NCBI RefSeq assembly: GCF_000379465.1
Contig: NZ_KB905425.1
Coordinates: 43,381 to 80,985 of the forward strand
Source: Sciscionella marina DSM 45152
Lineage (GTDB): Bacteria > Actinomycetota > Actinomycetes > Mycobacteriales > Pseudonocardiaceae
Direction of reading: 5' to 3'
Length of the DNA stretch: 37,605 nucleotides
Shown here: positions 8,010 through 16,117 of the stretch, piece after piece
Position numbering within the stretch: the first letter of the stretch is position 1
How the letters are laid out: the number at the start of each line of letters is the position of its first letter
Notes under the pieces: generated by a model
Told to the model about the DNA's origin: nothing
Databases searched by the model: none
What the model saw: the letters and a program-made list of their open reading frames with translations, nothing else
Made by a program: the position numbers and the translations under genes

Positions 8010-8398
8010 GGCGGCGAAGGATCGCGAACACTGTGCTCGCGCTGCTGGAGCACGCCAGGTGGATGGCATCGGCCGACCGGATCGTGCGCTGTCGCGACGA
8101 CGGAGGCCGCAGGGCACAGCTGCGGGTTGGGGTGTCCACGGACGGGGCCACGATCGCCACGTCCTCGTCGAGGCGGCTCACGCTCACCGCTCCCGAAGCG
8201 GCGCAACTCCGAGCAGCCCTGCGTGACGCACTGCTTACCCGTGCGCCGCTCGTGTCTTGGAGCCGTCCGCGCCCCGCCGCGCCGGCACGCCTCGCGCCGC
8301 AGCGTTATCCGCGTCGGACAACGTCGCACACCCACAGCGCGCGTGGAGTTCCCCTCGCCCGTCTCTTCCCGCCCCAGACGAAGAATCGGAGTATCGCC
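8007..8398 (+). CDS. Small conserved-type protein, paralog of the 14959 gene; reads in frame into the next gene
   Basis: From ATG 8007 the frame gives MRRRRIANTVLALLEHARWM, later DDGGRRAQLRVGV and LTAPEAAQLRAALRDAL. The same plan occurs at 14959-15231: a start MRRS, then DERGRRACIAV and LDVERLRRALRSAV. The two are therefore diverged copies of one small-protein family that I do not recognise. The 14959 copy ends after about 90 residues, whereas this one has no stop and continues in frame through a low-complexity stretch into the gene starting at 8399. It could thus be translated as one 291-residue fusion ending at 8881, or the stop may have been lost. Confidence 0.5.
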
Positions 8399-8881
8399 AT
8401 GGCAAGCACGATGTACCGCGATGGCCCGACATCGACCCCGACCGCACCGGCCGCCGAACTTGACCTCGCCGCTGGCGTGGAGTTCTACCGCCGCTTGGGT
8501 TGGCCAAGCAGCCTCGACGCCCGTCGGCGTCGGCTCGTGCTGCATACCGGCGATGCGCTCGACGCGTTGATCCTTCCCGCACACTTGGCCAGCCCGGTCG
8601 CCACCGAGGTGAGCACGAGCCTGATGAACGGCCCCGTTAGCACCGACAGCGACCACCGGTGGTGGACTTTCCTGACGGCGCCGTGCCAGCGGGCCAATCT
8701 GGAGCTGCCCGCCGAGCTGCGAACGGCCAAGGTGCGTGCCGTCCCGCGCGGCGGTCATGTTGTCGTGCCGCACCCAGCAGATGCCGAGCGCTGGCGGCAG
8801 CGCCCGCAGCAGGACCGGACGCTGCCGCCCTGGAATGCGGTCGTGGCGATCGCCCGCAAGGTTCTCCAGGCGCGGCATTGA
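8399..8881 (+). CDS. Hypothetical protein, actinobacterial type (primase-polymerase-like resemblance only)
   Basis: ATG 8399 has CGGAG upstream at normal spacing and gives 160 residues: AAELDLAAGVEFYRRLGWPS, then RRLVLHTGDALDALILPAHL, WWTFLTAPC and LPPWNAVVAIARKVLQARH. The order of a strand-helix start and a WTFLTAP segment recalls proteins annotated as bifunctional primase/polymerase N-terminal regions in actinomycetes, but no catalytic motif can be verified, so function is left open. It is in frame with the upstream small gene (see 8007). The end is clean, with about 95 bases before the next frame. Confidence 0.62.
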   Translation: MASTMYRDGPTSTPTAPAAELDLAAGVEFYRRLGWPSSLDARRRRLVLHTGDALDALILPAHLASPVATEVSTSLMNGPVSTDSDHRWWTFLTAPCQRANLELPAELRTAKVRAVPRGGHVVVPHPADAERWRQRPQQDRTLPPWNAVVAIARKVLQARH

Positions 8882-8977
8882 CCAGCTGTACACCCATTTC
8901 CGGGTGCGGAATCGCCCTGCCTACCGAACACGGCAGTAGCACCACGTGCCCGGCCATCGTCGCCGAAAAGGTCCGTT

Positions 8978-9265
8978 GTGCGTATACCCCAGGACGAAGT
9001 CACCGCTGCAACGCCCTGCCCCGGCGTGCTTCGCGCGCGGACGAGGCACTTCCCACGGATGGCGTCCGGCAAGCCCGTCACGATGCCCTACCTCATTACC
9101 GGGCCGCTCGGTCGGCATCAGACCGTCATGCCGTCGCTGTGTGCCAGTGAGTACCTGCTCCCGCCGCGCTCCGACGAGATCGAGCCAGCCGAGCCGGTGT
9201 TGCGGAATGCCGGGGTCGGCTTGCGGCCCTGCACGAAGACCGCACTTCGCTTCGGCGGCGTGTAA
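8978..9265 (+). CDS. Hypothetical protein
   Basis: GTG 8978 with AAAAGG upstream gives 95 residues, including VTMPYLITGPLGRHQTVMPS and LCASEYLLPPRSDEIEPAEP, ending RPCTKTALRFGGV. Third-position GC is near 80 percent across the frame, which supports coding. No domain is recognised and there is no hydrophobic segment. It lies in a run of small plus-strand genes between two XRE-controlled loci. Confidence 0.5.
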   Translation: MRIPQDEVTAATPCPGVLRARTRHFPRMASGKPVTMPYLITGPLGRHQTVMPSLCASEYLLPPRSDEIEPAEPVLRNAGVGLRPCTKTALRFGGV

Positions 9266-9417
9266 GCACACTGGCCTGATCGACGTCACGCTCCGATGGA
9301 TGCCGGACTGCTGTGGGACGTCACGAACTCCGCGACAGCACGGGAAACCCAGTCACGCGCACATCTACCTCTGACCACAGTGGACGTCATAGCGCGGAAA
9401 CGATGGAGGCAACAACC

Positions 9418-9684
9418 GTGTCGTTCTTTGCCTTCGAGCGAGCACTCTTGGTCACTCCGACCGAAGAACTTCCGACAGTTCTCGACGCCTGCCCGGAGTG
9501 GCCGACAGTCGACATGGACGACCCCAACGTCAAGGCCGAAAGACAGCGCGCTGCCGACGTCGCAATCCAGCGACCACAATCGGGACGAGCGCCACAGCAA
9601 GGACCGGGTCAGTGGCAACCACCTATGACGGGGGACGAGCTAGCGCATGTTCTCGAACTAATGCGCAAGAAGTGGAATTTGTAA
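9418..9684 (+). CDS. Hypothetical small acidic protein
   Basis: GTG 9418 is preceded by GGAGG at eight bases, a strong ribosome site that decides this start over in-frame ATG 9403. The 88-residue product begins SFFAFERALLVTPTEELPTV, is acidic in its first half (CPEWPTVDMDDPNVKAERQR) and ends MTGDELAHVLELMRKKWNL, a likely amphipathic helix. No known domain. It is convergent with the kinase gene at 9727, 42 bases away. Confidence 0.6.
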   Translation: MSFFAFERALLVTPTEELPTVLDACPEWPTVDMDDPNVKAERQRAADVAIQRPQSGRAPQQGPGQWQPPMTGDELAHVLELMRKKWNL

Positions 9685-9726
9685 GGAGGTCTGCGTGCGA
9701 CATCCCAAAAGACCCGCGTCAGGTAG

Positions 9727-10323
9727 CTACTGCGCTCCGGACGCACCATTGCGTTTCGTCCACGGCGTGCAACTCTCGCTAAACGCCTCGCGCAGGACAC
9801 GGCGCACGGTGCCGTCCAGCGTGGATTCTTGAGGAATGACGCGCTCTTCGACGAACCCAAGCTGATCCGCTGCTCGATACCATCTCCGCATCTCGTCATA
9901 GCCAAACTCGGCGACCTGCGGCCGTGTTTCGTGGCGTCGTAAGGTCTCATCCCAGGAGACATCGAAGTAATAGAACATCGTGCTTCCGACATGGTCACGG
10001 CGTAGCTGGTCCAGCATGTCCCGGTACCGTGTCGCGTGCATGATGCCCTCGCAGACCACGTGCCACCCGCGGTCGAGTGCGAATCGCACAGCCGTGGAGA
10101 TCAGCTCGATGTTCGCCCCGCCGGGAACATCGCGTTCCTTGAGCACGATCCGGCGAAAGTAGTCCTGTTCGATCAGCGCGACATTGCGACCAAGATGCGC
10201 ACGCAACCGGTGTGCGGTCGATGACTTTCCCGAGCCGGAGGGACCGCGGAGCACAACGAGCCGTGAGTTCTCGGTTCCGGTTGGGCTCGTTGCCGACGAC
10301 GCCGATCCGTGACCGTCGATCAT
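9727..10323 (-). CDS. P-loop kinase, AAA/zeta-type small-molecule kinase
   Basis: A 198-residue protein with Walker A GPSGSGKSS near residue 30, then a base/acid segment LIEQDYFRRIVLKE and a lid-like stretch with RHETRPQVAEFG. This is the architecture of small P-loop kinases (adenylylsulfate, chloramphenicol or zeta-toxin-like). There is no antitoxin partner. ATG 10323 has GAAGGAAA upstream. It follows the cyclo-ligase gene by eight bases on the same strand, so the two form an operon. The substrate is unknown. Confidence 0.75.
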   Translation of the reverse strand: MIDGHGSASSATSPTGTENSRLVVLRGPSGSGKSSTAHRLRAHLGRNVALIEQDYFRRIVLKERDVPGGANIELISTAVRFALDRGWHVVCEGIMHATRYRDMLDQLRRDHVGSTMFYYFDVSWDETLRRHETRPQVAEFGYDEMRRWYRAADQLGFVEERVIPQESTLDGTVRRVLREAFSESCTPWTKRNGASGAQ

Positions 10324-10331
10324 GGTTTCCT

Positions 10332-11063
10332 TCAGCGGTGGTTCTGCAATGACTGCAGGACAGGCATTGCCGCGATCTGGTCTGCGCTCAAATCTTCCCA
10401 GTGGAGTCCGCTGGGGCGGCGCGGTGGCGCGCAGGCAATGACCTCGTCGGTCGTTACGATTACGTCGACGCTGAAGTCGTGGTTTGTCTCGGGGATGTCG
10501 TCCTCGATCACCTGGAGCGGATGCACGGTGGTGACGATCGTGGTCGTGGGACCGATCAGGCCGGCCTGCGCGAGAAGAGCGACTTCGATGTCTGAGTAGC
10601 CGGCGCCCTTGCCGATGCGCACGCCATTGCGGTTCACGGCGACACTGCCGCATACGATCAGGTCGACCGGTCGCAGCTCATCCAGGCCGACGTTGCGTGC
10701 GACCGATGGCGCGGTGCGGCTGGAGGCGGCGTCCTCGGCGGGAACGGTCAGTTCAGCGGGGTCGAGCAGGTAGAACGGCTGCGGTGGCGCGAGCTTGGGC
10801 GCGGCCATGTAGACCACCTTGCCCTCGCGCAAGGCGCGGGCACGGGCTGGGAGCTGGGCTTTGTCCGGCACGGCCTTGACGACGCTAGCGCCCTTCCAGG
10901 CCGACAGCGCGGCAAGTTGATCGGCCGCGGCCTCAGCGCCGATGAAGTTCGGGATGCGCCCACGCGCACTGGCTTCGCCCCCCACGGCACCCCGCTGGTC
11001 CAGCAGGTTCCACACCTGCCGACGGATGGAGTCCTTGCGCGCGTCCACCTCAGTCCTGGTCAC
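10332..11063 (-). CDS. 5-formyltetrahydrofolate cyclo-ligase family protein
   Basis: A 243-residue protein of the MTHFS family, which closes 5-formyl-THF to 5,10-methenyl-THF with ATP. Family marks include KDSIRRQVWNLL at the N terminus, a glycine-rich ligand loop RIGKGAGYSDIEVALLAQAG and a late TTVHPLQVIEDDIPETNHDF segment. It is somewhat longer than the usual 180-200 residues. GTG 11063 has GAGGAG upstream. It sits between an XRE-TPR regulator and a P-loop kinase on one strand, outside any folate cluster, so it may act on a different substrate or serve a specialised pathway. Confidence 0.8.
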   Translation of the reverse strand: MTRTEVDARKDSIRRQVWNLLDQRGAVGGEASARGRIPNFIGAEAAADQLAALSAWKGASVVKAVPDKAQLPARARALREGKVVYMAAPKLAPPQPFYLLDPAELTVPAEDAASSRTAPSVARNVGLDELRPVDLIVCGSVAVNRNGVRIGKGAGYSDIEVALLAQAGLIGPTTTIVTTVHPLQVIEDDIPETNHDFSVDVIVTTDEVIACAPPRRPSGLHWEDLSADQIAAMPVLQSLQNHR

Positions 11064-11079
11064 TGTGTGCGGCTCCTCG

Positions 11080-12258
11080 TCACGCCGTGGTCATCAGGGA
11101 GAGCATCCGATCGTAGATGTCGTGGACGACAGGTTCGCCACGCCAACGGCGGAGCTTGCGCACGGCGTTGGAGACGATGTTCAACCCACCGCCGCCGCGG
11201 GTGGCCTCCAGGACATCGATGGCGTCGTGCAGGCGCGCCGCAGCCACGTCGAGATCATGCTGATGCAGGTGGGCGAGGCTGAGGTTGCCGAGCACAATCG
11301 CGCGCGACTTACTCTGTGCGACCATGGCGTGGGCCGCTGTGTCGAGGATGCGCTGGGCGCGACGGTGGTCGCCGAGAAACAGGTAGCAGGAGCCGGCCAG
11401 CCGGTCGAACTGGGTTTCCGAGAACAGATGGGCGGCGTTGTCGGTGGCCCGGACGTTGTTGAAGCTGCATTCGGCGGCAGCCAGGGCTGACTCGCACTGC
11501 CGCGCGTCGCCGACCATGGCGTGGGCCTCGGCCGAGTGCAGTTGCGCCAGCCCAGTCAGGACGTTGCTGGCCGAGCGCGTGACCTCGGCTGTGCGCTCCG
11601 TCAAGCGCAGTCCAGCAACGGGATCGCGCTCGCCGTAGAGGGCGAGGTAGCTCGTGCGCAGCAGCGCGTGCCCCTCGGCGACCGGGCTGTCGATCTCGCG
11701 GGCGGCGTTGGTGGCTTGGGTGAAGTACTGCCGCGCGGTGCGGTGGTCGCGCCGCTGGGAGGCGTCCCACACCAGCTGCCCCATCAGCGTTGCCGCGGTG
11801 GCTTCGAGCGCGAGGAGGTCCCGCTGCAGGGCACCGTCCCCGCCGTGGCGGGCTAGGAAGCCGATCTGACCGACGGCTTGGCCCGTATCGGCCAACAGGG
11901 AGGTGGAGGGCAGCCGGTCGTATCGCTCGTCCAGGCCCTGGACTTCCCGCCACAAGCTCTCCACGGTTGCCGGGTCCGTGCTGGTTGGGCGCTGAAGGAC
12001 GTACCCGAGCCGTTCGTCATTGGTCCTCGGCTCATGCCGGCCAACTGCTGGCGCGAGGAGATCGATCAGTTCGGTCGGTGAGACACCGAGCACGCGGGCG
12101 AGCCGGGGCTGCTTGTGCGGAGGCGGGGTGATCTCTCCCGATTCCCACCGATAAACGTTCGATCGATCGGTGCCCATGCCTACTGCCGCAGCAAGCTGCT
12201 CTTGGGTCATCCCCATCGCACGGCGTCGTTGTGCAAGGCGCACCCGCTTGCCAGCCAT
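11080..12258 (-). CDS. XRE-family regulator with TPR-like C-terminal region (copy 1)
   Basis: A 392-residue protein with an N-terminal helix-turn-helix (MGMTQEQLAAAVGMG, then NVYRWESGEITPPP) and a long alanine- and leucine-rich helical domain of tetratricopeptide type (for example ATAATLMGQLVWDASQRRDH and SETQFDRLAGSCYLFLGDHR). Such regulators often sense a peptide or small molecule in the TPR pocket. ATG 12258 is chosen over an upstream TTG. It precedes the cyclo-ligase gene by 16 bases and is likely the first gene of that operon. It is paralogous to the regulator at 13253-14575. Confidence 0.82.
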   Translation of the reverse strand: MAGKRVRLAQRRRAMGMTQEQLAAAVGMGTDRSNVYRWESGEITPPPHKQPRLARVLGVSPTELIDLLAPAVGRHEPRTNDERLGYVLQRPTSTDPATVESLWREVQGLDERYDRLPSTSLLADTGQAVGQIGFLARHGGDGALQRDLLALEATAATLMGQLVWDASQRRDHRTARQYFTQATNAAREIDSPVAEGHALLRTSYLALYGERDPVAGLRLTERTAEVTRSASNVLTGLAQLHSAEAHAMVGDARQCESALAAAECSFNNVRATDNAAHLFSETQFDRLAGSCYLFLGDHRRAQRILDTAAHAMVAQSKSRAIVLGNLSLAHLHQHDLDVAAARLHDAIDVLEATRGGGGLNIVSNAVRKLRRWRGEPVVHDIYDRMLSLMTTA

Positions 12259-12351
12259 ACACGCGCCCCCCAATCGACCAAGTTTAGTTCCATGATCCCG
12301 ACCTAGTTTTCGCAGGTCAAGAATCGGTCTGGCGACACGGCAACGCAGTAC

Positions 12352-13239
12352 TCAGAACGCGGTCCACGTCCATGGCCGGGGGATCTCGCCCCGGAGACAT
12401 GCGATGCGGTGGCGGGTTTCGTTGGCCGCGCGGGAGCTGCTGGCGGCCTTGCCGAGGACGAAGACCACCCAGCGTAGCTCTTGGATGTCGGCGAGGTCGC
12501 GGAAGGCGCTGGTGGTCGTGACATCGTGGCCGCCATAAGCGGCGACGAAGTCGTGGTAGTCGCTGCTGGTCAGGCGGGCGAAGTCGGCATAGTCCACCGC
12601 GACGGGGATCAGGTCCCAGTCAGGGTGACCACGGGAAACGTGTTCGAGGTCCAGCAAGACCGGGGCGCCGGTCTCGGGAACCGCGACATTGCCTTGCCAG
12701 GCATCGCCGTGAACGACGCCGGGAGCTTGGTCGAGCCGCAGGTTGTCCAGCTGTTCCCGCAGATGCTCGACGCGTCGGGCCAGCCAGTTTCGATCATCCT
12801 CGGGCACGTACCGAGCTGCGGCAATGCGCTCGTCCAGGCCGGCGAAGGGGTCGAAATGAGGCAGCTCCGGGTGGGTTGGAGGGCTAAGAGCGTGCAACGA
12901 GCGCAGGACCGCGCCGAGTTCTTCCGTCGTGGCCGGGCGATGCTCCGGTAGCTGTTCCCACCAGGTCACCGGGCGCGTACCCACCATGGTCGGCTGAGGG
13001 ACGTCGTCGAGCGCCCTGACGACAGCCAGGCCGGCGCCGCTAAGCCAGCGAGCGACCTCGACCTGCCGCATGGCGTTGTTGTGGGTGTGCTCAGGCCCAA
13101 TCCTGGCAACGATGCCGTCGGGCAGCCGGTACATCACGTTGGAGCCATCGCGGATCATCGCCGCGTTCGTGGCATCAACACCCGCCAATTGGGCCGCGGT
13201 GGCGAGTACGTCGTCTGCCGTCTCCAGAGGTGCCGTCAC
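12352..13239 (-). CDS. Aminoglycoside phosphotransferase-family kinase
   Basis: A 295-residue APH-fold protein. The catalytic loop HGDAWQGN and the metal motif LLDLEHVSRGHPDWDLIP are intact. The N-terminal lobe carries RDGSNVMYRLPDGIVARIGP, a nucleotide-binding strand pair. The C-terminal half resembles actinobacterial homologues next to XRE regulators. GTG 13239 begins 13 bases after the stop of the second XRE-TPR gene, so they are co-transcribed. The substrate is unknown. The same pairing of XRE regulator and APH-like kinase occurs at 4.4-7.4 kb. Confidence 0.8.
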   Translation of the reverse strand: MTAPLETADDVLATAAQLAGVDATNAAMIRDGSNVMYRLPDGIVARIGPEHTHNNAMRQVEVARWLSGAGLAVVRALDDVPQPTMVGTRPVTWWEQLPEHRPATTEELGAVLRSLHALSPPTHPELPHFDPFAGLDERIAAARYVPEDDRNWLARRVEHLREQLDNLRLDQAPGVVHGDAWQGNVAVPETGAPVLLDLEHVSRGHPDWDLIPVAVDYADFARLTSSDYHDFVAAYGGHDVTTTSAFRDLADIQELRWVVFVLGKAASSSRAANETRHRIACLRGEIPRPWTWTAF

Positions 13240-13252
13240 ACTGCTGATGGTG

Positions 13253-14575
13253 TCAGGTCGCTGCCCGCCCCAAAGTGGCGATGTCGTGCCGCAGCTCGGC
13301 GACGTCGCCGAGCTGCACGTGAGGGGTGGCAGTCCGGGCAAGGCCGTGGAGTTCGGTCATCAGCCGTTTCGACCGTAGTGTGGCGGTGTCGATCACGGCC
13401 TGGCGGCCAATCGGCACGGCTTCCCGCGGGTACCCAGTCGCCATCATCAATGAGGCCAGCCGGACCCGGGAGAACGTCCGTGAGCGGGGATACTCGGCCG
13501 CTTGCAGACGGATCGCTGCGTCCAGCCGACCGGCCGCCAGCTCAGGGTTGCTGCGGGCCTGTGCGAGGGGGATCAACGCCTTCCCGGTGCTTCCTTGGTG
13601 CTCGGCAGCGTCGTAGTAGCACAGCCACGGCGGGTCCGCTTCGGGCTCATGGTCGGCGAAGTGGGCGTCCGCGCGGTCGACGTCCGCTTGGGCTTCGACG
13701 TACCGGCCAGTCAGTGCCAGCAGCCGGGCTCGGATCGTGGTCAGCATTGCCCGAGCCGTCGCGGTGATCCGATCGGAACGGACCTGGGCGAACTCGATCA
13801 GCTCCAAGGCGTCGTCGAGATCGCCCAGGTAGGCGGCCTTGCGTGCCATCTCCGCCAGCGTGTTCGCCCGCAGCGCCCACGAGCCGGCATAGTCGGCACA
13901 CCAGAGCGCGAACTCGAAGCACCGGTCGGCAGCGGCGTAGTTGGCGATGTCGAACGCGGAAAAGGCAACGACGCTGGCGAGGTTGCCGACTGCTTCAGCG
14001 ACGCAGCGGTGCACTTCGTTGGGGGCCTGAACCTCCAGCAGCTGTCCGGCCCAGCGCAGTTGCGCTGCCGCCGCCTCGCACGAGAGTCCACCGCCGAACA
14101 GGTTTTCCGACATCGCCACGGCACGAGTGGTCGCGCGGACGTGCTCCACCTCGGTCCAACCGAGCCGCGAAGGTAACGGGGTCTCGACGACGGTGCCGGC
14201 CAAGAAGTCACGCGGGCTTCCTCCGATGTCGATACGGCCCTGATAGTCGTGGGCGCGCCTGGGAACCGTCGCCTCGGTCAACGGCTGCCGAAAGCGGGGA
14301 TTTCCGCTTGTTACTGACGTCAGGGCCAGACGGCCCCGCGTTGTCGCTGGCGCGCCGCTGGGGTCGGAGTCGATCACGAGGAGGTTTGTCAACTCCGCCG
14401 GGGTCACGCTGAGCGCGCGTGCCAGCTTGGGCTGCATGTTCGGCCTCGGTGCGACTTCCCCGGACTCCCACCGATATACCGTCGAGCGTTCGACACCGAG
14501 CTGGACGGCGAGCTGTTCCTGGGTCATGCCCATGGCATGGCGTTGGCGCGCGAGCCGATCGCGCTTACCTGGCAT
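13253..14575 (-). CDS. XRE-family regulator with TPR-like C-terminal region (copy 2)
   Basis: A 440-residue protein: helix-turn-helix MGMTQEQLAVQLGVERSTVY RWESGEVAPRP at residues about 15-45, then a helical repeat region (YAAADRCFEFALWCADYAGS and ALELIEFAQVRSDRI among others). Its DNA-binding part closely resembles copy 1 (both read MGMTQEQLA and YRWESGE). ATG 14575 follows GGGGTGAAG. It is divergent from the operon starting at 14959, with 383 bases between them containing phased repeats, so it is the best candidate regulator of the QueC operon. Confidence 0.83.
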   Translation of the reverse strand: MPGKRDRLARQRHAMGMTQEQLAVQLGVERSTVYRWESGEVAPRPNMQPKLARALSVTPAELTNLLVIDSDPSGAPATTRGRLALTSVTSGNPRFRQPLTEATVPRRAHDYQGRIDIGGSPRDFLAGTVVETPLPSRLGWTEVEHVRATTRAVAMSENLFGGGLSCEAAAAQLRWAGQLLEVQAPNEVHRCVAEAVGNLASVVAFSAFDIANYAAADRCFEFALWCADYAGSWALRANTLAEMARKAAYLGDLDDALELIEFAQVRSDRITATARAMLTTIRARLLALTGRYVEAQADVDRADAHFADHEPEADPPWLCYYDAAEHQGSTGKALIPLAQARSNPELAAGRLDAAIRLQAAEYPRSRTFSRVRLASLMMATGYPREAVPIGRQAVIDTATLRSKRLMTELHGLARTATPHVQLGDVAELRHDIATLGRAAT

Positions 14576-14643
14576 GTCTTCACCCCTCGCAGTCGACCGA
14601 ATCTCTCTGATCTCGACAGCATCTTTGCAGGTCACGATGTTGC

Positions 14644-14673
14644 GTGCATCAACTGTGCAGCATCGGTGCAGCA
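14644..14673. promoter_or_regulatory. Three direct repeats of GTGCA(T/G)CA with exact 11-bp period
   Basis: GTGCATCA (14644), GTGCAGCA (14655) and GTGCAGCA (14666) lie in the divergent spacer (14576-14958) between the second XRE-TPR regulator and the QueC-side operon. The 11-bp spacing puts all three on the same DNA face, which suits cooperative binding by an HTH regulator. No clear -10 or -35 could be picked, and nothing else is evident in the 383-base spacer. Confidence 0.5.
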
Positions 14674-14958
14674 ATTCTGCTCTGGTTCATCGTGCACCCC
14701 GCCTGTTGACTTCCAGGTGAGCGCCCCACCGAAGCGGATAACGACCGCCCGGTGATCACGCGGTGCTCTGACCTGTGAATAAGGGGCTCGCTGCTTACGA
14801 GGAGACATCGTGACGCTCCCTCAGCGATTCGTGGGCGAAAGCGCACCACGATCCCGTTGCGTAAACCGGCGGCTCGCACCGCGAGCCATCTCGCATCGTC
14901 CGACCGGCGCCATATCGCCGCCCTCCGCGAATAGCGCGAGCGGGAGGAGCCGGTGCTG

Positions 14959-15231
14959 ATGAGACGATCGTTGGCGACCCGCTGTCGCTCGCTCTTGCGT
15001 CGCGAGAACGCAGATGTGCGTGACCGCGTCCCATATCGGGATGAGCGTGGACGACGCGCTTGCATCGCAGTCCGCGAGCTGCCGAGCGGGGATGTGCGGA
15101 TCGAATTCCCCCCGCACGGCCCCATTTCCGTGCAACCGCTCGATGTTGAGCGTCTGCGTCGAGCGCTCCGGTCAGCCGTCGCACCGTCCGAAGCGGCAAC
15201 GCGCACCCGGCGAGGTCGCTTCACCTCATAG
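14959..15231 (+). CDS. Small conserved-type protein, paralog of the 8007 gene
   Basis: ATG 14959 has GGAGGAG nine bases upstream, better placed than for GTG 14953. The 90-residue product has DERGRRACIAVRELPSGDVR, a likely beta hairpin, then LDVERLRRALRSAV, a basic helix. Its layout matches the small gene at 8007. No known domain. It is the first gene before QueC (118-base gap) and probably opens the transcript. The family's repeated position just before larger genes suggests an accessory or regulatory part. Confidence 0.6.
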   Translation: MRRSLATRCRSLLRRENADVRDRVPYRDERGRRACIAVRELPSGDVRIEFPPHGPISVQPLDVERLRRALRSAVAPSEAATRTRRGRFTS

Positions 15232-15349
15232 CTCTCCCGAACCGCCGCTGCCTCGGCTTCGCAGCCGCAGCGCACACAGGCCGCGGTGGAGGTGAAGCGC
15301 ACCCCGACCTTCACCTCCACCGCGTACCAACGACCAAGGAATCCGGAGA

Positions 15350-16117
15350 ATGAGCACCAGAATTGACACTGCTTCCTCGCACTCACACCACATCGAGACG
15401 GTGACTGCTCCGGGCAAGCCCGGCATTCACCGTCATCCTCGCCATGCGGTCGTGATCGCTTCCGGCGGCCTTGACTCGACCGTGCTTGCCTACTGGCTCC
15501 ACGCCCGCGGAACTCAGCTGACCCTGCTGTCCTTCGACTACGGCCAGCGCCATCGAGTCGAACTGCGCTACGCGGCGGCAACTGCGTCGGCCCTGGCGAT
15601 GCCGCATGAGGTGGTCGACCTTTCCGCGTTGGGGCGCGTGCTCCACGGATCGGCGTTGACCGACTCCGGCGTAGGGGTTCCGGACGGCCACTACACCGAC
15701 GAGACGATGCGGGCCACCGTGGTTCCCAACCGCAACGCCATCATGCTCGACATCGCGGTGGCTCTGGCGGTCGTCACGCAGGCCGACGCAGTCGCATTCG
15801 GTGCTCACGCCGGCGACCACCCGATCTACCCGGACTGCCGGGAGAGGTTTACGACGAGCTTCGCCCAGACGGCGCACGTGGCGAACGAAGGATTTCTCCC
15901 CAGCGACTTCCAGCTGGTGGTGCCATTTCTGGCCAGCTCCAAGACCGACATCGTGCGGCTGGGCGCCGCTCTTGGCGTTCCGTTCGAGCAGACGTGGTCC
16001 TGCTACCGCGGCGATGCGCGGCACTGCGGCACGTGCGGCACGTGCACGGAGCGCCGAGAAGCGTTCCATGACGCAGGCGTGACCGACCCGACGACCTACG
16101 CCGTGGAGCGCACGTGA
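15350..16117 (+). CDS. queC: 7-cyano-7-deazaguanine (preQ0) synthase, QueC family
   Basis: A 255-residue QueC. It has the PP-loop SGGLDST (residues 38-44) for ATP and a TVVPNRNAIML segment. The zinc site is CYRGDARHCGTCGTC (C218, C226, C229, C232), all four cysteines intact, followed by the ERREAF motif. Known QueC converts carboxy-deazaguanine to preQ0 with ammonia and ATP. The first 30 residues are a non-conserved extension. ATG 15350 has GGAGA upstream. No folE, queD or queE is near, so preQ0 precursors must come from elsewhere or the enzyme serves another acceptor; QueC-like enzymes also occur in antiviral systems (QatC, type IV CBASS). It overlaps the next gene by four bases (GTGA). Confidence 0.9.
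   Translation: MSTRIDTASSHSHHIETVTAPGKPGIHRHPRHAVVIASGGLDSTVLAYWLHARGTQLTLLSFDYGQRHRVELRYAAATASALAMPHEVVDLSALGRVLHGSALTDSGVGVPDGHYTDETMRATVVPNRNAIMLDIAVALAVVTQADAVAFGAHAGDHPIYPDCRERFTTSFAQTAHVANEGFLPSDFQLVVPFLASSKTDIVRLGAALGVPFEQTWSCYRGDARHCGTCGTCTERREAFHDAGVTDPTTYAVERT

Noticed and set aside
9727-10323. Zeta toxin of a toxin-antitoxin pair
   Set aside because: No antitoxin gene beside it; it is in an operon with a cyclo-ligase.
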